A stretch of DNA of 58,280 nucleotides from Schizochytrium sp. CCTCC M209059 (GCA_000818945.1 KN805382.1:1-58280), one strand, 5' to 3'; shown: positions 1 through 12,725, counted from the first letter of the stretch. Numbers and translations: made by a program. The notes: a model not told the origin generated them from the letters alone.

Positions 1-3000
1 TGGTGGCGCGAGTAGCTCAAACTCTGGTGGCGCGATCACTCTTACGACCGGTGCCAGCTCTTCTACGTCAAGTGGCAACTTGCAGATGAGCACAGCCGAC
101 GGAAGCGGTTCTGGTGTGAGCGGATCTATTACGATGTCAACAGGCACGTCTGGATCAGGAACTTCTGGCGCTGTGTCGTTCACGACGGGTACGGCGACAG
201 GTGGTGCTGGAGGCAGTATTTCGATGACAGTCGGCTCCGGAGACACTGGTGTTGGAGGTGCAATTACTCTCTCTGCTGGCAATTCTGCCGGCACGACTGG
301 AGGTGCGCTGTCTTTTACCTCTGGCTCAGGAACTACCGCCTCGAGCGGTCGTGTGACAATCACGAGTGCAAGTGGAGCAGGTACCGGGTTCAGTGGCGAT
401 ATCGCACTGACGACAGGTGACTCAACTGGTGGCGGAACCGGGGCAATCACCTTGGTGACGGGTGCGTCATCTGCCACAGCAGGTGCAATCACATTGACCC
501 CCGGCACGAGCACAGCGGGCGCTGGTGCAGCTGTTGAGCTGACTGGTGGCTCGTCGTCGTTTGCAAGTGGCGGCGGCGGAGCGGTCACCATCACTGGTGG
601 TGCGACCACCGGAGCGACGAGCTCGGGCGGCGCTGTGACTATTGTTGGTGGCGCGAGTAGCTCAAACTCTGGTGGCGCGATCACTCTTACGACCGGTGCC
701 AGCTCTTCCACCTCAAGTGGCAACTTGCAGATGAGCACACCCAACGGAAGCGGTTCTGGTGTGAGCGGATCTATTACGATGTCAACAGGCACGTCTGGAT
801 CAGGAACTTCTGGCGCTGTGTCGTTCACAACGGGTACGGCGACAGGTGGTGCTGGAGGCAGTATTTCGATGACAGTCGGCTCCGGAGACACTGGTGTTGG
901 AGGTGCAATTACTCTCTCTGCTGGCAATTCTGCCGGCACGACTGGAGGTGCGCTGTCTTTTACCTCTGGCTCAGGAACTACCGCCTCGAGCGGTCGTGTG
1001 ACAATCACGAGTGCAAGTGGAGCAGGTACCGGGTTCAGTGGCGATATCGCACTGACGACAGGTGACTCAACTGGTGGCGGAACCGGGGCAATCACCTTGG
1101 TGACGGGTGCGTCATCTGCCACAGCAGGTGCAATCACATTGACCCCCGGCACGAGCACAGCGGGCGCTGGTGCAGCTGTTGAGCTGACTGGTGGCTCGTC
1201 GTCGTTTGCAAGTGGCGGCGGCGGAGCGGTCACCATCACTGGTGGTGCGACCACCGGAGCGACGAGCTCGGGCGGCGCTGTGACTATTGTTGGTGGCGCG
1301 AGTAGCTCAAACTCTGGTGGCGCGATCACTCTTACGACCGGTGCCAGCTCTTCCACCTCAAGTGGCAACTTGCAGATGAGCACACCCAACGGAAGCGGTT
1401 CTGGTGTGAGCGGATCTATTACGATGTCAACAGGCACGTCTGGATCAGGAACTTCTGGCGCTGTGTCGTTCACAACGGGTACGGCGACAGGTGGTGCTGG
1501 AGGCAGTATTTCGATGACAGTCGGCTCCGGAGACACTGGTGTTGGAGGTGCAATTACTCTCTCTGCTGGCAATTCTGCCGGCACGACTGGAGGTGCGCTG
1601 TCTTTTACCTCTGGCTCAGGAACTACCGCCTCGAGCGGTCGTGTGACAATCACGAGTGCAAGTGGAGCAGGTACCGGGTTCAGTGGCGATATCGCACTGA
1701 CGACAGGTGACTCAACTGGTGGCGGAACCGGGGCAATCACCTTGGTGACGGGTGCGTCATCTGCCACAGCAGGTGCAATCACATTGACCCCCGGCACGAG
1801 CACAGCGGGCGCTGGTGCAGCTGTTGAGCTGACTGGTGGCTCGTCGTCGTTTGCAAGTGGCGGCGGCGGAGCGGTCACCATCACTGGTGGTGCGACCACC
1901 GGAGCGACGAGCTCGGGCGGCGCTGTGACTATTGTTGGTGGCGCGAGTAGCTCAAACTCTGGTGGCGCGATCACTCTTACGACCGGTGCCAGCTCTTCCA
2001 CCTCAAGTGGCAACTTGCAGATGAGCACACCCAACGGAAGCGGTTCTGGTGTGAGCGGATCTATTACGATGTCAACAGGCACGTCTGGATCAGGAACTTC
2101 TGGCGCTGTGTCGTTCACAACGGGTACGGCGACAGGTGGTGCTGGAGGCAGTATTTCGATGACAGTCGGCTCCGGAGACACTGGTGTTGGAGGTGCAATT
2201 ACTCTCTCTGCTGGCAATTCTGCCGGCACGACTGGAGGTGCGCTGTCTTTTACCTCTGGCTCAGGAACTACCGCCTCGAGCGGTCGTGTGACAATCACGA
2301 GTGCAAGTGGAGCAGGTACCGGGTTCAGTGGCGATATCGCACTGACGACAGGTGACTCAACTGGTGGCGGAACCGGGGCAATCACCTTGGTGACGGGTGC
2401 GTCATCTGCCACAGCAGGTGCAATCACATTGACCCCCGGCACGAGCACAGCGGGCGCTGGTGCAGCTGTTGAGCTGACTGGTGGCTCGTCGTCGTTTGCA
2501 AGTGGCGGCGGCGGAGCGGTCACCATCACTGGTGGTGCGACCACCGGAGCGACGAGCTCGGGCGGCGCTGTGACTATTGTTGGTGGCGCGAGTAGCTCAA
2601 ACTCTGGTGGCGCGATCACTCTTACGACCGGTGCCAGCTCTTCCACCTCAAGTGGCAACTTGCAGATGAGCACACCCAACGGAAGCGGTTCTGGTGTGAG
2701 CGGATCTATTACGATGTCAACAGGCACGTCTGGATCAGGAACTTCTGGCGCTGTGTCGTTCACAACGGGTACGGCGACAGGTGGTGCTGGAGGCAGTATT
2801 TCGATGACAGTCGGCTCCGGAGACACTGGTGTTGGAGGTGCAATTACTCTCTCTGCTGGCAATTCTGCCGGCACGACTGGAGGTGCGCTGTCTTTTACCT
2901 CTGGCTCAGGAACTACCGCCTCGAGCGGTCGTGTGACAATCACGAGTGCAAGTGGAGCAGGTACCGGGTTCAGTGGCGATATCGCACTGACGACAGGTGA

Positions 3001-6000
3001 CTCAACTGGTGGCGGAACCGGGGCAATCACCTTGGTGACGGGTGCGTCATCTGCCACAGCAGGTGCAATCACATTGACCCCCGGCACGAGCACAGCGGGC
3101 GCTGGTGCAGCTGTTGAGCTGACTGGTGGCTCGTCGTCGTTTGCAAGTGGCGGCGGCGGAGCGGTCACCATCACTGGTGGTGCGACCACCGGAGCGACGA
3201 GCTCGGGCGGCGCTGTGACTATTGTTGGTGGCGCGAGTAGCTCAAACTCTGGTGGCGCGATCACTCTTACGACCGGTGCCAGCTCTTCCACCTCAAGTGG
3301 CAACTTGCAGATGAGCACACCCAACGGAAGCGGTTCTGGTGTGAGCGGATCTATTACGATGTCAACAGGCACGTCTGGATCAGGAACTTCTGGCGCTGTG
3401 TCGTTCACAACGGGTACGGCGACAGGTGGTGCTGGAGGCAGTATTTCGATGACAGTCGGCTCCGGAGACACTGGTGTTGGAGGTGCAATTACTCTCTCTG
3501 CTGGCAATTCTGCCGGCACGACTGGAGGTGCGCTGTCTTTTACCTCTGGCTCAGGAACTACCGCCTCGAGCGGTCGTGTGACAATCACGAGTGCAAGTGG
3601 AGCAGGTACCGGGTTCAGTGGCGATATCGCACTGACGACAGGTGACTCAACTGGTGGCGGAACCGGGGCAATCACCTTGGTGACGGGTGCGTCATCTGCC
3701 ACAGCAGGTGCAATCACATTGACCCCCGGCACGAGCACAGCGGGCGCTGGTGCAGCTGTTGAGCTGACTGGTGGCTCGTCGTCGTTTGCAAGTGGCGGCG
3801 GCGGAGCGGTCACCATCACTGGTGGTGCGACCACCGGAGCGACGAGCTCGGGCGGCGCTGTGACTATTGTTGGTGGCGCGAGTAGCTCAAACTCTGGTGG
3901 CGCGATCACTCTTACGACCGGTGCCAGCTCTTCCACCTCAAGTGGCAACTTGCAGATGAGCACACCCAACGGAAGCGGTTCTGGTGTGAGCGGATCTATT
4001 ACGATGTCAACAGGCACGTCTGGATCAGGAACTTCTGGCGCTGTGTCGTTCACAACGGGTACGGCGACAGGTGGTGCTGGAGGCAGTATTTCGATGACAG
4101 TCGGCTCCGGAGACACTGGTGTTGGAGGTGCAATTACTCTCTCTGCTGGCAATTCTGCCGGCACGACTGGAGGTGCGCTGTCTTTTACCTCTGGCTCAGG
4201 AACTACCGCCTCGAGCGGTCGTGTGACAATCACGAGTGCAAGTGGAGCAGGTACCGGGTTCAGTGGCGATATCGCACTGACGACAGGTGACTCAACTGGT
4301 GGCGGAACCGGGGCAATCACCTTGGTGACGGGTGCGTCATCTGCCACAGCAGGTGCAATCACATTGACCCCCGGCACGAGCACAGCGGGCGCTGGTGCAG
4401 CTGTTGAGCTGACTGGTGGCTCGTCGTCGTTTGCAAGTGGCGGCGGCGGAGCGGTCACCATCACTGGTGGTGCGACCACCGGAGCGACGAGCTCGGGCGG
4501 CGCTGTGACTATTGTTGGTGGCGCGAGTAGCTCAAACTCTGGTGGCGCGATCACTCTTACGACCGGTGCCAGCTCTTCCACCTCAAGTGGCAACTTGCAG
4601 ATGAGCACACCCAACGGAAGCGGTTCTGGTGTGAGCGGATCTATTACGATGTCAACAGGCACGTCTGGATCAGGAACTTCTGGCGCTGTGTCGTTCACAA
4701 CGGGTACGGCGACAGGTGGTGCTGGAGGCAGTATTTCGATGACAGTCGGCTCCGGAGACACTGGTGTTGGAGGTGCAATTACTCTCTCTGCTGGCAATTC
4801 TGCCGGCACGACTGGAGGTGCGCTGTCTTTTACCTCTGGCTCAGGAACTACCGCCTCGAGCGGTCGTGTGACAATCACGAGTGCAAGTGGAGCAGGTACC
4901 GGGTTCAGTGGCGATATCGCACTGACGACAGGTGACTCAACTGGTGGCGGAACCGGGGCAATCACCTTGGTGACGGGTGCGTCATCTGCCACAGCAGGTG
5001 CAATCACATTGACCCCCGGCACGAGCACAGCGGGCGCTGGTGCAGCTGTTGAGCTGACTGGTGGCTCGTCGTCGTTTGCAAGTGGCGGCGGCGGAGCGGT
5101 CACCATCACTGGTGGTGCGACCACCGGAGCGACGAGCTCGGGCGGCGCTGTGACTATTGTTGGTGGCGCGAGTAGCTCAAACTCTGGTGGCGCGATCACT
5201 CTTACGACCGGTGCCAGCTCTTCCACCTCAAGTGGCAACTTGCAGATGAGCACACCCAACGGAAGCGGTTCTGGTGTGAGCGGATCTATTACGATGTCAA
5301 CAGGCACGTCTGGATCAGGAACTTCTGGCGCTGTGTCGTTCACAACGGGTACGGCGACAGGTGGTGCTGGAGGCAGTATTTCGATGACAGTCGGCTCCGG
5401 AGACACTGGTGTTGGAGGTGCAATTACTCTCTCTGCTGGCAATTCTGCCGGCACGACTGGAGGTGCGCTGTCTTTTACCTCTGGCTCAGGAACTACCGCC
5501 TCGAGCGGTCGTGTGACAATCACGAGTGCAAGTGGAGCAGGTACCGGGTTCAGTGGCGATATCGCACTGACGACAGGTGACTCAACTGGTGGCGGAACCG
5601 GGGCAATCACCTTGGTGACGGGTGCGTCATCTGCCACAGCAGGTGCAATCACACGCGATCACATTGACCCCTGGCACGAGCACAGCGGGCGCTGGTGCAG
5701 CTGTTGAGCTGACTGGTGGCTCGTCATCGTTTGCAAGTGGCGGCGGCGGAGCGGTCACCATCACTGGTGGTGCGACCACCGGAGCGACGAGCTCGGGCGG
5801 CGCTGTGACTATTGTTGGTGGCGCGAGTAGCTCAAACTCTGGTGGCGCGATCACTCTTACGACCGGTGCCAGCTCTTCCACCTCAAGTGGCAACTTGCAG
5901 ATGAGCACACCCAACGGAAGCGGTTCTGGTGTGAGCGGATCTATTACGATGTCAACAGGCACGTCTGGATCAGGAACTTCTGGCGCTGTGTCGTTCACGA

Positions 6001-7340
6001 CGGGTACGGCGACAGGTGGTGCTGGAGGCAGTATTTCGATGACAGTCGGCTCCGGAGACACTGGTGTTGGAGGTGCAATTACTCTCTCTGCTGGCAATTC
6101 TGCCGGCACGACTGGAGGTGCGCTGTCTTTTACCTCTGGCTCAGGAACTACCGCCTCGAGCGGTCGTGTGACAATCACGAGTGCAAGTGGAGCAGGTACC
6201 GGGTTCAGTGGCGATATCGCACTGACGACAGGTGACTCAACTGGTGGCGGAACCGGGGCAATCACCTTGGTGACGGGTGCGTCTTCTGCCACGGCAGGTG
6301 CGATCACATTGACTCCTGGCACGAGCACAGCGGGCGCTGGTGCAGCTGTCGAGCTGACTGGTGGCTCGTCGTCTGCTGCTAGCTCGGCTGCAGGCGCAAT
6401 TACGATCACTGGTGGAGATAGCACGTCCGGTACCGCTGGCGAGGGTGGCTCTGTAACGATTTCGGGCGGCACTGGAGCTTCGGCATCAGGAGGCGGCATC
6501 ACGCTATCGACCGGCACCGGGACAGCAACGTCAAGCGGTAACATTCTGGTGGGCACAGCCGACGGAAGCGGTTCTGGTGTGAGCGGATCTATTACGATGT
6601 CAACAGGCACGTCTGGATCAGGAACTTCTGGCGCTGTGTCGTTCACAACGGGTACGGCGACAGGTGGTGCTGGAGGCAGTATTTCGATGACAGTCGGCTC
6701 CGGAGACACTGGTGTTGGAGGTGCAATTACTCTCTCTGCTGGCAATTCTGCCGGCACGACTGGAGGTGCGCTGTCTTTTACCTCTGGCTCAGGAACTACC
6801 GCCTCGAGCGGTCGTGTGACAATCACGAGTGCAAGTGGAGCAGGTACCGGGTTCAGTGGCGATATCGCACTGACGACAGGTGACTCAACTGGTGGCGGAA
6901 CCGGGGCAATCACCTTGGTGACGGGTGCGTCTTCTGCCACGGCAGGTGCGATCACATTGACTCCTGGCACGAGCACAGCGGGCGCTGGTGCAGCTGTTGA
7001 GCTGACTGGTGGCTCGTCGTCGTTTGCAAGTGGCGGCGGCGGAGCGGTCACCATCACTGGTGGTGCGACCACCGGAGCGACGAGCTCGGGCGGCGCTGTG
7101 ACTATTGTTGGTGGCGCGAGTAGCTCAAACTCTGGTGGCGCGATCACTCTTACGACCGGTGCCAGCTCTTCCACCTCAAGTGGCAACTTGCAGATGAGCA
7201 CACCCAACGGAAGCGGTTCTGGTGTGAGCGGATCTATTACGATGTCAACAGGCACGTCTGGATCAGGAACTTCTGGCGCTGTGTCGTTCACAACGGGTAC
7301 GGCGACAGGTGGTGCTGGAGGCAGTATTTCGATGACCGTC
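1..7340 (+). repeat. Coding tandem repeat, 645-bp unit, about ten copies
   Basis: The block beginning 'tggtggcgcgagtagctc' recurs at 1, 646, 1291, 1936, 2581, 3226, 3871, 4516 and 5161, then at 5816 after a 10-bp insertion. The period is exactly 645 bp, which is 215 codons. Copies 2 to 9 look identical by eye. The first copy differs at a few bases (tctacgtca for tccacctca; gccgac for cccaac). A variant block at about 6370-6555 interrupts the series, and another near-identical stretch runs from about 6556 to 7340. Beyond 7340 the sub-repeats continue but are diverged. The pattern indicates recent homogenisation by unequal exchange or gene conversion at the 5' side and older divergence at the 3' side. 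Copy number may be distorted by assembly. Confidence 0.97.
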
Positions 7341-10300
7341 GGCTCCGGAGATACCGGCGCTGGCGGCGGCATCACACTGTCAGCTGGGGGCTCAAGTACA
7401 GCCACCGGCGGCGCCCTCACGTTCACATCTGGCGCAGGTACAGCAACTTCAAGTGGTGGCGTGACGATTGGCACTGCGAATGCTGGTACATCGGGAGTGA
7501 GCGGGGCCCTCGCACTGTCCACTGGCACAGGAACCAGTGGACCAAGTGGCGAGGTGACGATCACCACAGGGTCCACAACAACAGGAGCGACTGGAGCAGT
7601 GTCAATCACGCCCGGGACAAGCTCTGGTGGAAACGGAGGTAACATACTATTGACCGCAGGCGGATCTTCAGCCGCGAGCTCTGCAGGTGGCAGCATTACA
7701 ATTACGGGTGGTGCAAGTACATCAGGAACGGCGAGCACTGGAGGCGGCGTTTCCCTGATTGGAGGAAATGCGAATATCTTGACAGGTGGAAGTTTGACGT
7801 TGACCTCTGGTTCAAGCACAGAAGCGAGCAGTGGAAACATCGTTGTGAGCACACCCAATGCGGGTACTTCGGGTGTGAGCGGCGCAGTGCTCATTACCAC
7901 AGGAACTTCAACCGCAGGGGCAAGTGGTGAGATTCGTTTCACGACTGGTACAGGAACTGGTGGCGCTGCCGGTGAAATCTCGATGAACCCCGGAGCAGGA
8001 GATTCTGGTGCAGGTTCCGCAGCAAGTCTTGCAGGAGGCGCTACGAGCGCTGCAAACCAGGCCGGAGGTGCTGTAAGCGTCACAGGCGGCGCAAGTACTT
8101 CTAGCACGGGTAGTATTGGCGGCGCTGCCTCGCTCGCAGGCGGTGCCGCGACAGCAGCGACAGGAGGTTCGGTGACTCTGACCTCGGGCGCGAGTACGGA
8201 CACTAGTAGCGGCAGTGTCGTTATCAGTACTGCTAACGGCGGCACAGGTGGCATTAGTGGATTCATCGATATCAAAACTGGCACTGCCAGCTCTGGATCG
8301 TCGGGTGATTTGACCTTCGCCACGGGCAGCTCTTCCGCCTCCGGTGTCGGCGGAGGTATCAGCTTTACGGTTGGTGATGGCTCCGCTGGCGAAGGCGGTG
8401 CCATTACACTGACAGCAGGTCTTTCTGCCGATACAACAGGTGGTGGCATCACTCTCATTTCTGGTTCGTCGACAGCGGCCGAAAGCGGTGCAGTTTCGAT
8501 CAGCTCTGCAGCGGCCGGATCGACTGGTGTCTCTGGTCTCGTAAAATTGTCTTCTGGGTCGACCACAGTAGGTAACACGGGCGCGATCGAGTTGCGCACG
8601 GGCACCGCAACCGGTGGTGAGGGCGGTCAGATCACGCTTAGCGTTGGTACTGGCAACAGTGGCGCAGGTGGAGACGTTCTTTTGCAGGCCGGTGCAACCA
8701 GTGCTGACAGCGTAGCTGGAGGCTCTGTTCTCATCAACGGAGGGGACGGTACAAGCGCCACTGGTGGTGAGGGAGGATCAATTACTATTGATGCGGGGGC
8801 CGGGACCGCGGCAACTGGTGGCGCGCTTACGCTTTTGAGTGGCGAGGGCACGGCAACTTCGAGCGGAAGCATCTCCATGTCTTCCCCGAATGCTGGTACC
8901 TCGGGCGTCAGTGGCGCGGTGACGATCTCGACTGGCGACTCGACTGCAGGCGCTTCTGGTGCCATCGCTCTCTCCACAGGCGCTGGAGTGGGCGGTGCCG
9001 CGGGTGCAATTTCATTGAGCGTCGGTAATGGTGACACGGGCACTGGAGGCACAGTGACTGTGACTGCAGGTAGTTCGGACGCCGCAGCTGGCGGAAGTTT
9101 GTCGCTCACGGCCGGGTCGAGCAGCGCAGCTGCTGGTGGAGCTCTGAACTTGCTCTCTGGCACGAGTACTCTTGCCGTGACCGGAACGAGCGGGGCGGCA
9201 AGCTTGAAGTCGAACGATGCGATCCTTTCGGGCGCTGTGACGGTTGCTTCTGGGACTGCTTCAGCAGGTACCACCGGAACTGTCACGGTGTCCTCGGGAA
9301 CAGCAACCGGCGGAGCAGGTGGCGATGTCACTTTCTCCGTCGGTGGCGGCGACACTGGCGCTGGTGGGACAATGACGATTACAGCTGGTGCCACATCGGC
9401 AGCATCCGTTGCAGGCGGGGCGGTCTCAATCACTGCTGGCGCGGGCACAAGTGCAACGGCAGGAGCGGGTGGCGCTGCACAGCTCACGGGTGGTGCCGGC
9501 AATGGCGGGGTTGGCGGTGGTGTGACTATTACCTCTGGGGCGAGTACCTCGTCGAACAGTGGCAGTATTTCTCTTACCACAGCCAATGGCGGAAGCGCCG
9601 GCACGAGCGGGAGTGTGGCGCTCTCAACCGGCACCACAACAGCAGGGGCCACCGGTGCCGTGACCATCACAACGGGATCTGCCGCGGGGGCGTCCGCGGG
9701 TGGTTTTACGGTGACCGTGGGCTCGACGGATACCGGTGCAGGTTCGGACGTGAGCATTACTGCTGGCGCAACCTCTGCCGACAGCGCGGGAGGCGCGGTA
9801 ACCATTAGCGGAGGCGCAGGCACTGGCGCAACCTCGGGCGCCGGCGGAGGCATTACTCTTTCAGCTGGAGCTGGCACGGGAGGCGTCGGAGGTGACCTAT
9901 CTCTTTCCGCCGGAGCCACGGCAGGAACAACGGGCGGAGCAGCAAGCCTCACAAGTGGAGCAAGCACGGGAACTGGCGCAAGTGGTGCTGTGACTCTCAC
10001 TTCAGGTACGACGAGCGCGGCTGACACCGGCGAGATTCGACTCGAAACCGGGGCCGCGACAGGAGGCAAGGGTGGCGCCGTGGTCCTGAGCGTTGGAAAC
10101 GGCGACTCGGGCGCAGGCGGCACCATCACACTCACCTCGGGCCAGTCGAGTGCGCTCACCGGTGGTGGTATATCTCTTGTTTCCGGCTCGGGAACGGCGA
10201 CTTCCAGTGGGGCGATCACTCTTGGGACTGCCGCGGGCGGGACGAATGGCGTAAGTGGTCTCATCCGACTCTCTACGGGCGGCACCACGCAAGGCAATTC

Positions 10301-11942
10301 GGGCGAGGTAATTCTCTCAACCGGAACGGCGTCGACCGGCACGGGTGGAGACATTAGCTTGCTTGTCGGTGGAGGCGATACGGGAGCCGGAGGGGCGGTG
10401 ACTGTGACTGCGGGAGCCTCGAGTGCGAACAGCGTCGCTGGAGGTGCAGTGACCGTCACCGCTGGCGCCGGCACCAGTGCAACCGGCGGGGCCGGAGGCG
10501 CAGTCTCTCTCACCGCTGGCGCAGGCAATGCCGGCGCTGGCGGCGCTGTAACGCTTTCGTCTGGATCAAGTACGGCAGGCAATAGTGGCGCGATTTCGAT
10601 GAATACTGCCGCCGCAGGATCCGCAGGAACGAGTGGAGCGATCTCGGTGGCGACCGGAACGACCTCTGCAGGTGCGACGGGCGGCTTCACAGTGGAAACT
10701 GGCGCCGCCCTTGGCGGAGCGGGTGGCGCAATCTCGCTTTCTGTTGGAACCGGCGACACCGGTGCCGGTGGCGATATCACTGCCACAGCGGGCGCATCAA
10801 GCGCCGCCGCAGGAGGCGCCGTAAGCATCACCGCTGGAGCGTCTACAGTTGCTTCCGGAACGGGTGGCGCAGTGACTCTCACCGGCGGCGCTGGATCAAA
10901 TACCGGCACGGGTGGAGACATTGTCCTTCAGCCCGGTGCAGGCGCAACGACTGACGGAAGCGTCCTCATCAAAGATGCGGCCGGAAATACTTTGCAGACA
11001 ATCGGCTCTGCATCATCGACACTGTACGGCACAGCCGTCACGGTCGGTGATAGCTCTGCGACAACCACGCTTGATCTGACGGGTACAACTATTTCCATGT
11101 CTTCGATTACTTCAGGAACGGGTGGTGGCGTGACGATTGACTCATACGGCCAAAATGGTCTTGCTTTGGCTGCAAGTCTGTACGACGCAGCCTCATCCGG
11201 ACCCATCACAATGGGCTCGGCGAACGCAGCGGGATCAGGCACTAGCGGCGACGTTACGATTTCGACAGGCACCTCAGCCGCTGCTGCCACGGGAGCGTTG
11301 GCTCTCTCAACCGGCGCAGCAGCAGGCGGGGCGGCTGGCGGCGTCACCGTTGCCGTCGGATCCACCGATACAGCCACGACCGGATCAGCTGTGGCGATCA
11401 CTGCCGGAGAATCTTCAGCTGCGACGAGTACGGGTGGCGCAGTCACGCTGACAGCTGGTACTGGCACGGCCAATGGCGGCGGTATCACTCTTACTGGCGG
11501 TACGGGCACAGCAACAAATGGTGGCGATGTCACTCTTGATGCTGGCTCTGGTGGCACAACTGCTGGCTCTGTTGTTCTGCAAGCAGCATCGACAGAGGTG
11601 GCACGTTTCACCTCCACTGGTCTTCAGCTCGGTGGTACTTCTTGCGCTGTCTTGCAAAAGATCATTCGAGGCTCGATTACGATTGATGCCTCGGCAACCA
11701 CGATTGCAAGCGGCGGCGAGTCGACATATACTGCGACGGTGACGGGTGCTTCCGAGGGCGACTTTGTCTTCGTGACACCACCGACGGACACCAATGCGCA
11801 AATCACCGACATTTTGTGGAACTCGTGGGCAAGCGCGGGTGGAATTGCAGTTCGCATTTCCAATGCCCATGCAACAACAGCCTACAACGGGAATGGCGAC
11901 TGGAAATACACTGTGTTGGTCTTCTCGGCGGACGGCACTTGC

Positions 11943-11945
<3 letters not shown>
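1..11945 (+). CDS. Giant Gly/Ser/Thr-rich repeat protein with tail-fibre-like C-terminal cap (5' partial, one frameshift)
   Basis: The frame is open from base 2, so the start lies outside the window. It runs to the 10-bp insertion at about 5652-5661, then continues in another frame to TAA at 11943-11945, giving roughly 3,980 visible residues without an intron. The protein is built from sub-repeats of about 15 residues of the type G-G-[AS]-[IV]-T-[IL]-[TS]-x-G-x-S-S; fourteen of them make a 215-residue unit that is repeated almost identically. This alternation suggests a beta-solenoid or stalk. The last 100 residues differ: an 'EVARFTSTGLQLGG' segment of the kind found in tail fibres precedes a compact, possibly jelly-roll domain with 'GDFVFVTPP' and a 'WKYTVLVF' end. 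This combination resembles phage and large-virus fibre tips and bacterial surface proteins. A secreted or surface adhesin is the most likely role. The signal peptide cannot be checked, and the function is inference. Confidence 0.8.
5652..5661 (+). other. 10-bp insertion that shifts the repeat-protein frame
   Basis: Other copies read 'gcaatcacattgacccc' here. This copy reads 'gcaatcac', then an extra 'acgcgatcac', then 'attgacccc'. The shift ends the upstream frame at a TGA at 5705-5707, while the downstream repeat continues perfectly in the new frame. It is either an assembly or read-join error between repeat copies or a genuine inactivating mutation. Confidence 0.85.
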
Positions 11946-12005
<60 letters not shown>

Positions 12006-12006
12006 A
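11944..12006 (+). repeat. (AAGC)n microsatellite abutting the stop codon
   Basis: About 15 copies of AAGC start inside the TAA stop codon of the giant repeat gene and form the beginning of its 3' UTR. Read in frame, the tract would encode Ser-Lys-Gln-Ala repeats if the stop were bypassed. Confidence 0.95.
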
Positions 12007-12117
12007 GACTTCTGAAAAGAGAATAAGATAACAAATGAATGCATATTTTGCAAATTTAACAACCTCTATGCATGCATGGCAACAGAAGAAAGAACAAAGA
12101 GTCAAAGACGGTACTAC

Positions 12118-12188
12118 TTGGCATCTGCCTCGAACCCCCGCTTCCACATCCCATACATGTGGCCTTAGCCTCTTGACCACTGCAACGC
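12118..12188 (-). ncRNA. tRNA-like element with A-box and B-box (tRNA pseudogene or SINE-like)
   Basis: On the minus strand, TGGCGTT at one end pairs with GATGCCA at the other, forming a 7-bp acceptor-like stem with two wobble pairs. 'TGGTCAAGAGG' resembles the Pol III A-box, and 'GGTTCGAGGC' matches the B-box consensus. A hairpin CCACAT/ATGTGG with a 7-nt loop sits in the anticodon-arm position and would display AUG. The T-arm is not intact, because only two bases separate the T-loop from the 3' acceptor strand, so this is not a normal functional tRNA. A decayed tRNA or a tRNA-derived SINE head fits best. Confidence 0.3.
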
Positions 12189-12725
12189 CAATTTCATAGA
12201 ATTAAGAGCAAGTGAGGCAGAGTCAAAGAAAGGTTCGGTTCTCCTGATTCCACATGCTCCGAACGATATATTCCCCTCACCTCTCATTCTCTCTGTGCAC
12301 GCTATTTCCAGGGAGTGTTCGCGGTTTTGGCCTCAAGGACCTTCCTTGCCAAAACCCTTTCCGATTCTCCCTCTTCTCGAAGCTTATCGCATTCCCCGAA
12401 CCGATGCCAGGCGTCGCATTTTGGTCGATCTCGAGCTCGCGAGGACCTCCTTGCGCGTGCTCGCCCACGTTCCGCTCCGTGCCCACGAAAAAGATGTAGC
12501 TGCGGCTGTGGTATATACACATACTGCACGCGTGAAGAAGGCCCCGACGCCTGCGCTAGCACTGGGCCTAGTTAGTAGTAAGTTAGCTAGGCCAACCTCG
12601 CCTTGGCTTCACTCGCCTTGGCTTCAGCACGTCACCTTAGCAGCAGCAGGCGACCGCAGCCACGACAGACAAACCGCGATCCCGCGGAGCAGAGTCGGCG
12701 CTAACCCTGGCGAGAGGGAGGAGGG

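Noticed and set aside
1..5815. CRISPR-like or satellite array
   Set aside because: The units are contiguous and in-frame coding, have no spacers, and sit in a eukaryotic genome.
5627..8605. 992-aa Pro/Val-rich ORF on the minus strand, with a similar 764-aa ORF at 8627-10921
   Set aside because: They mirror the Gly/Thr/Ser codons of the repeat gene. The opposite strand of such codons lacks stops and gives Pro/Val repeats. There is no ATG-led family sequence.
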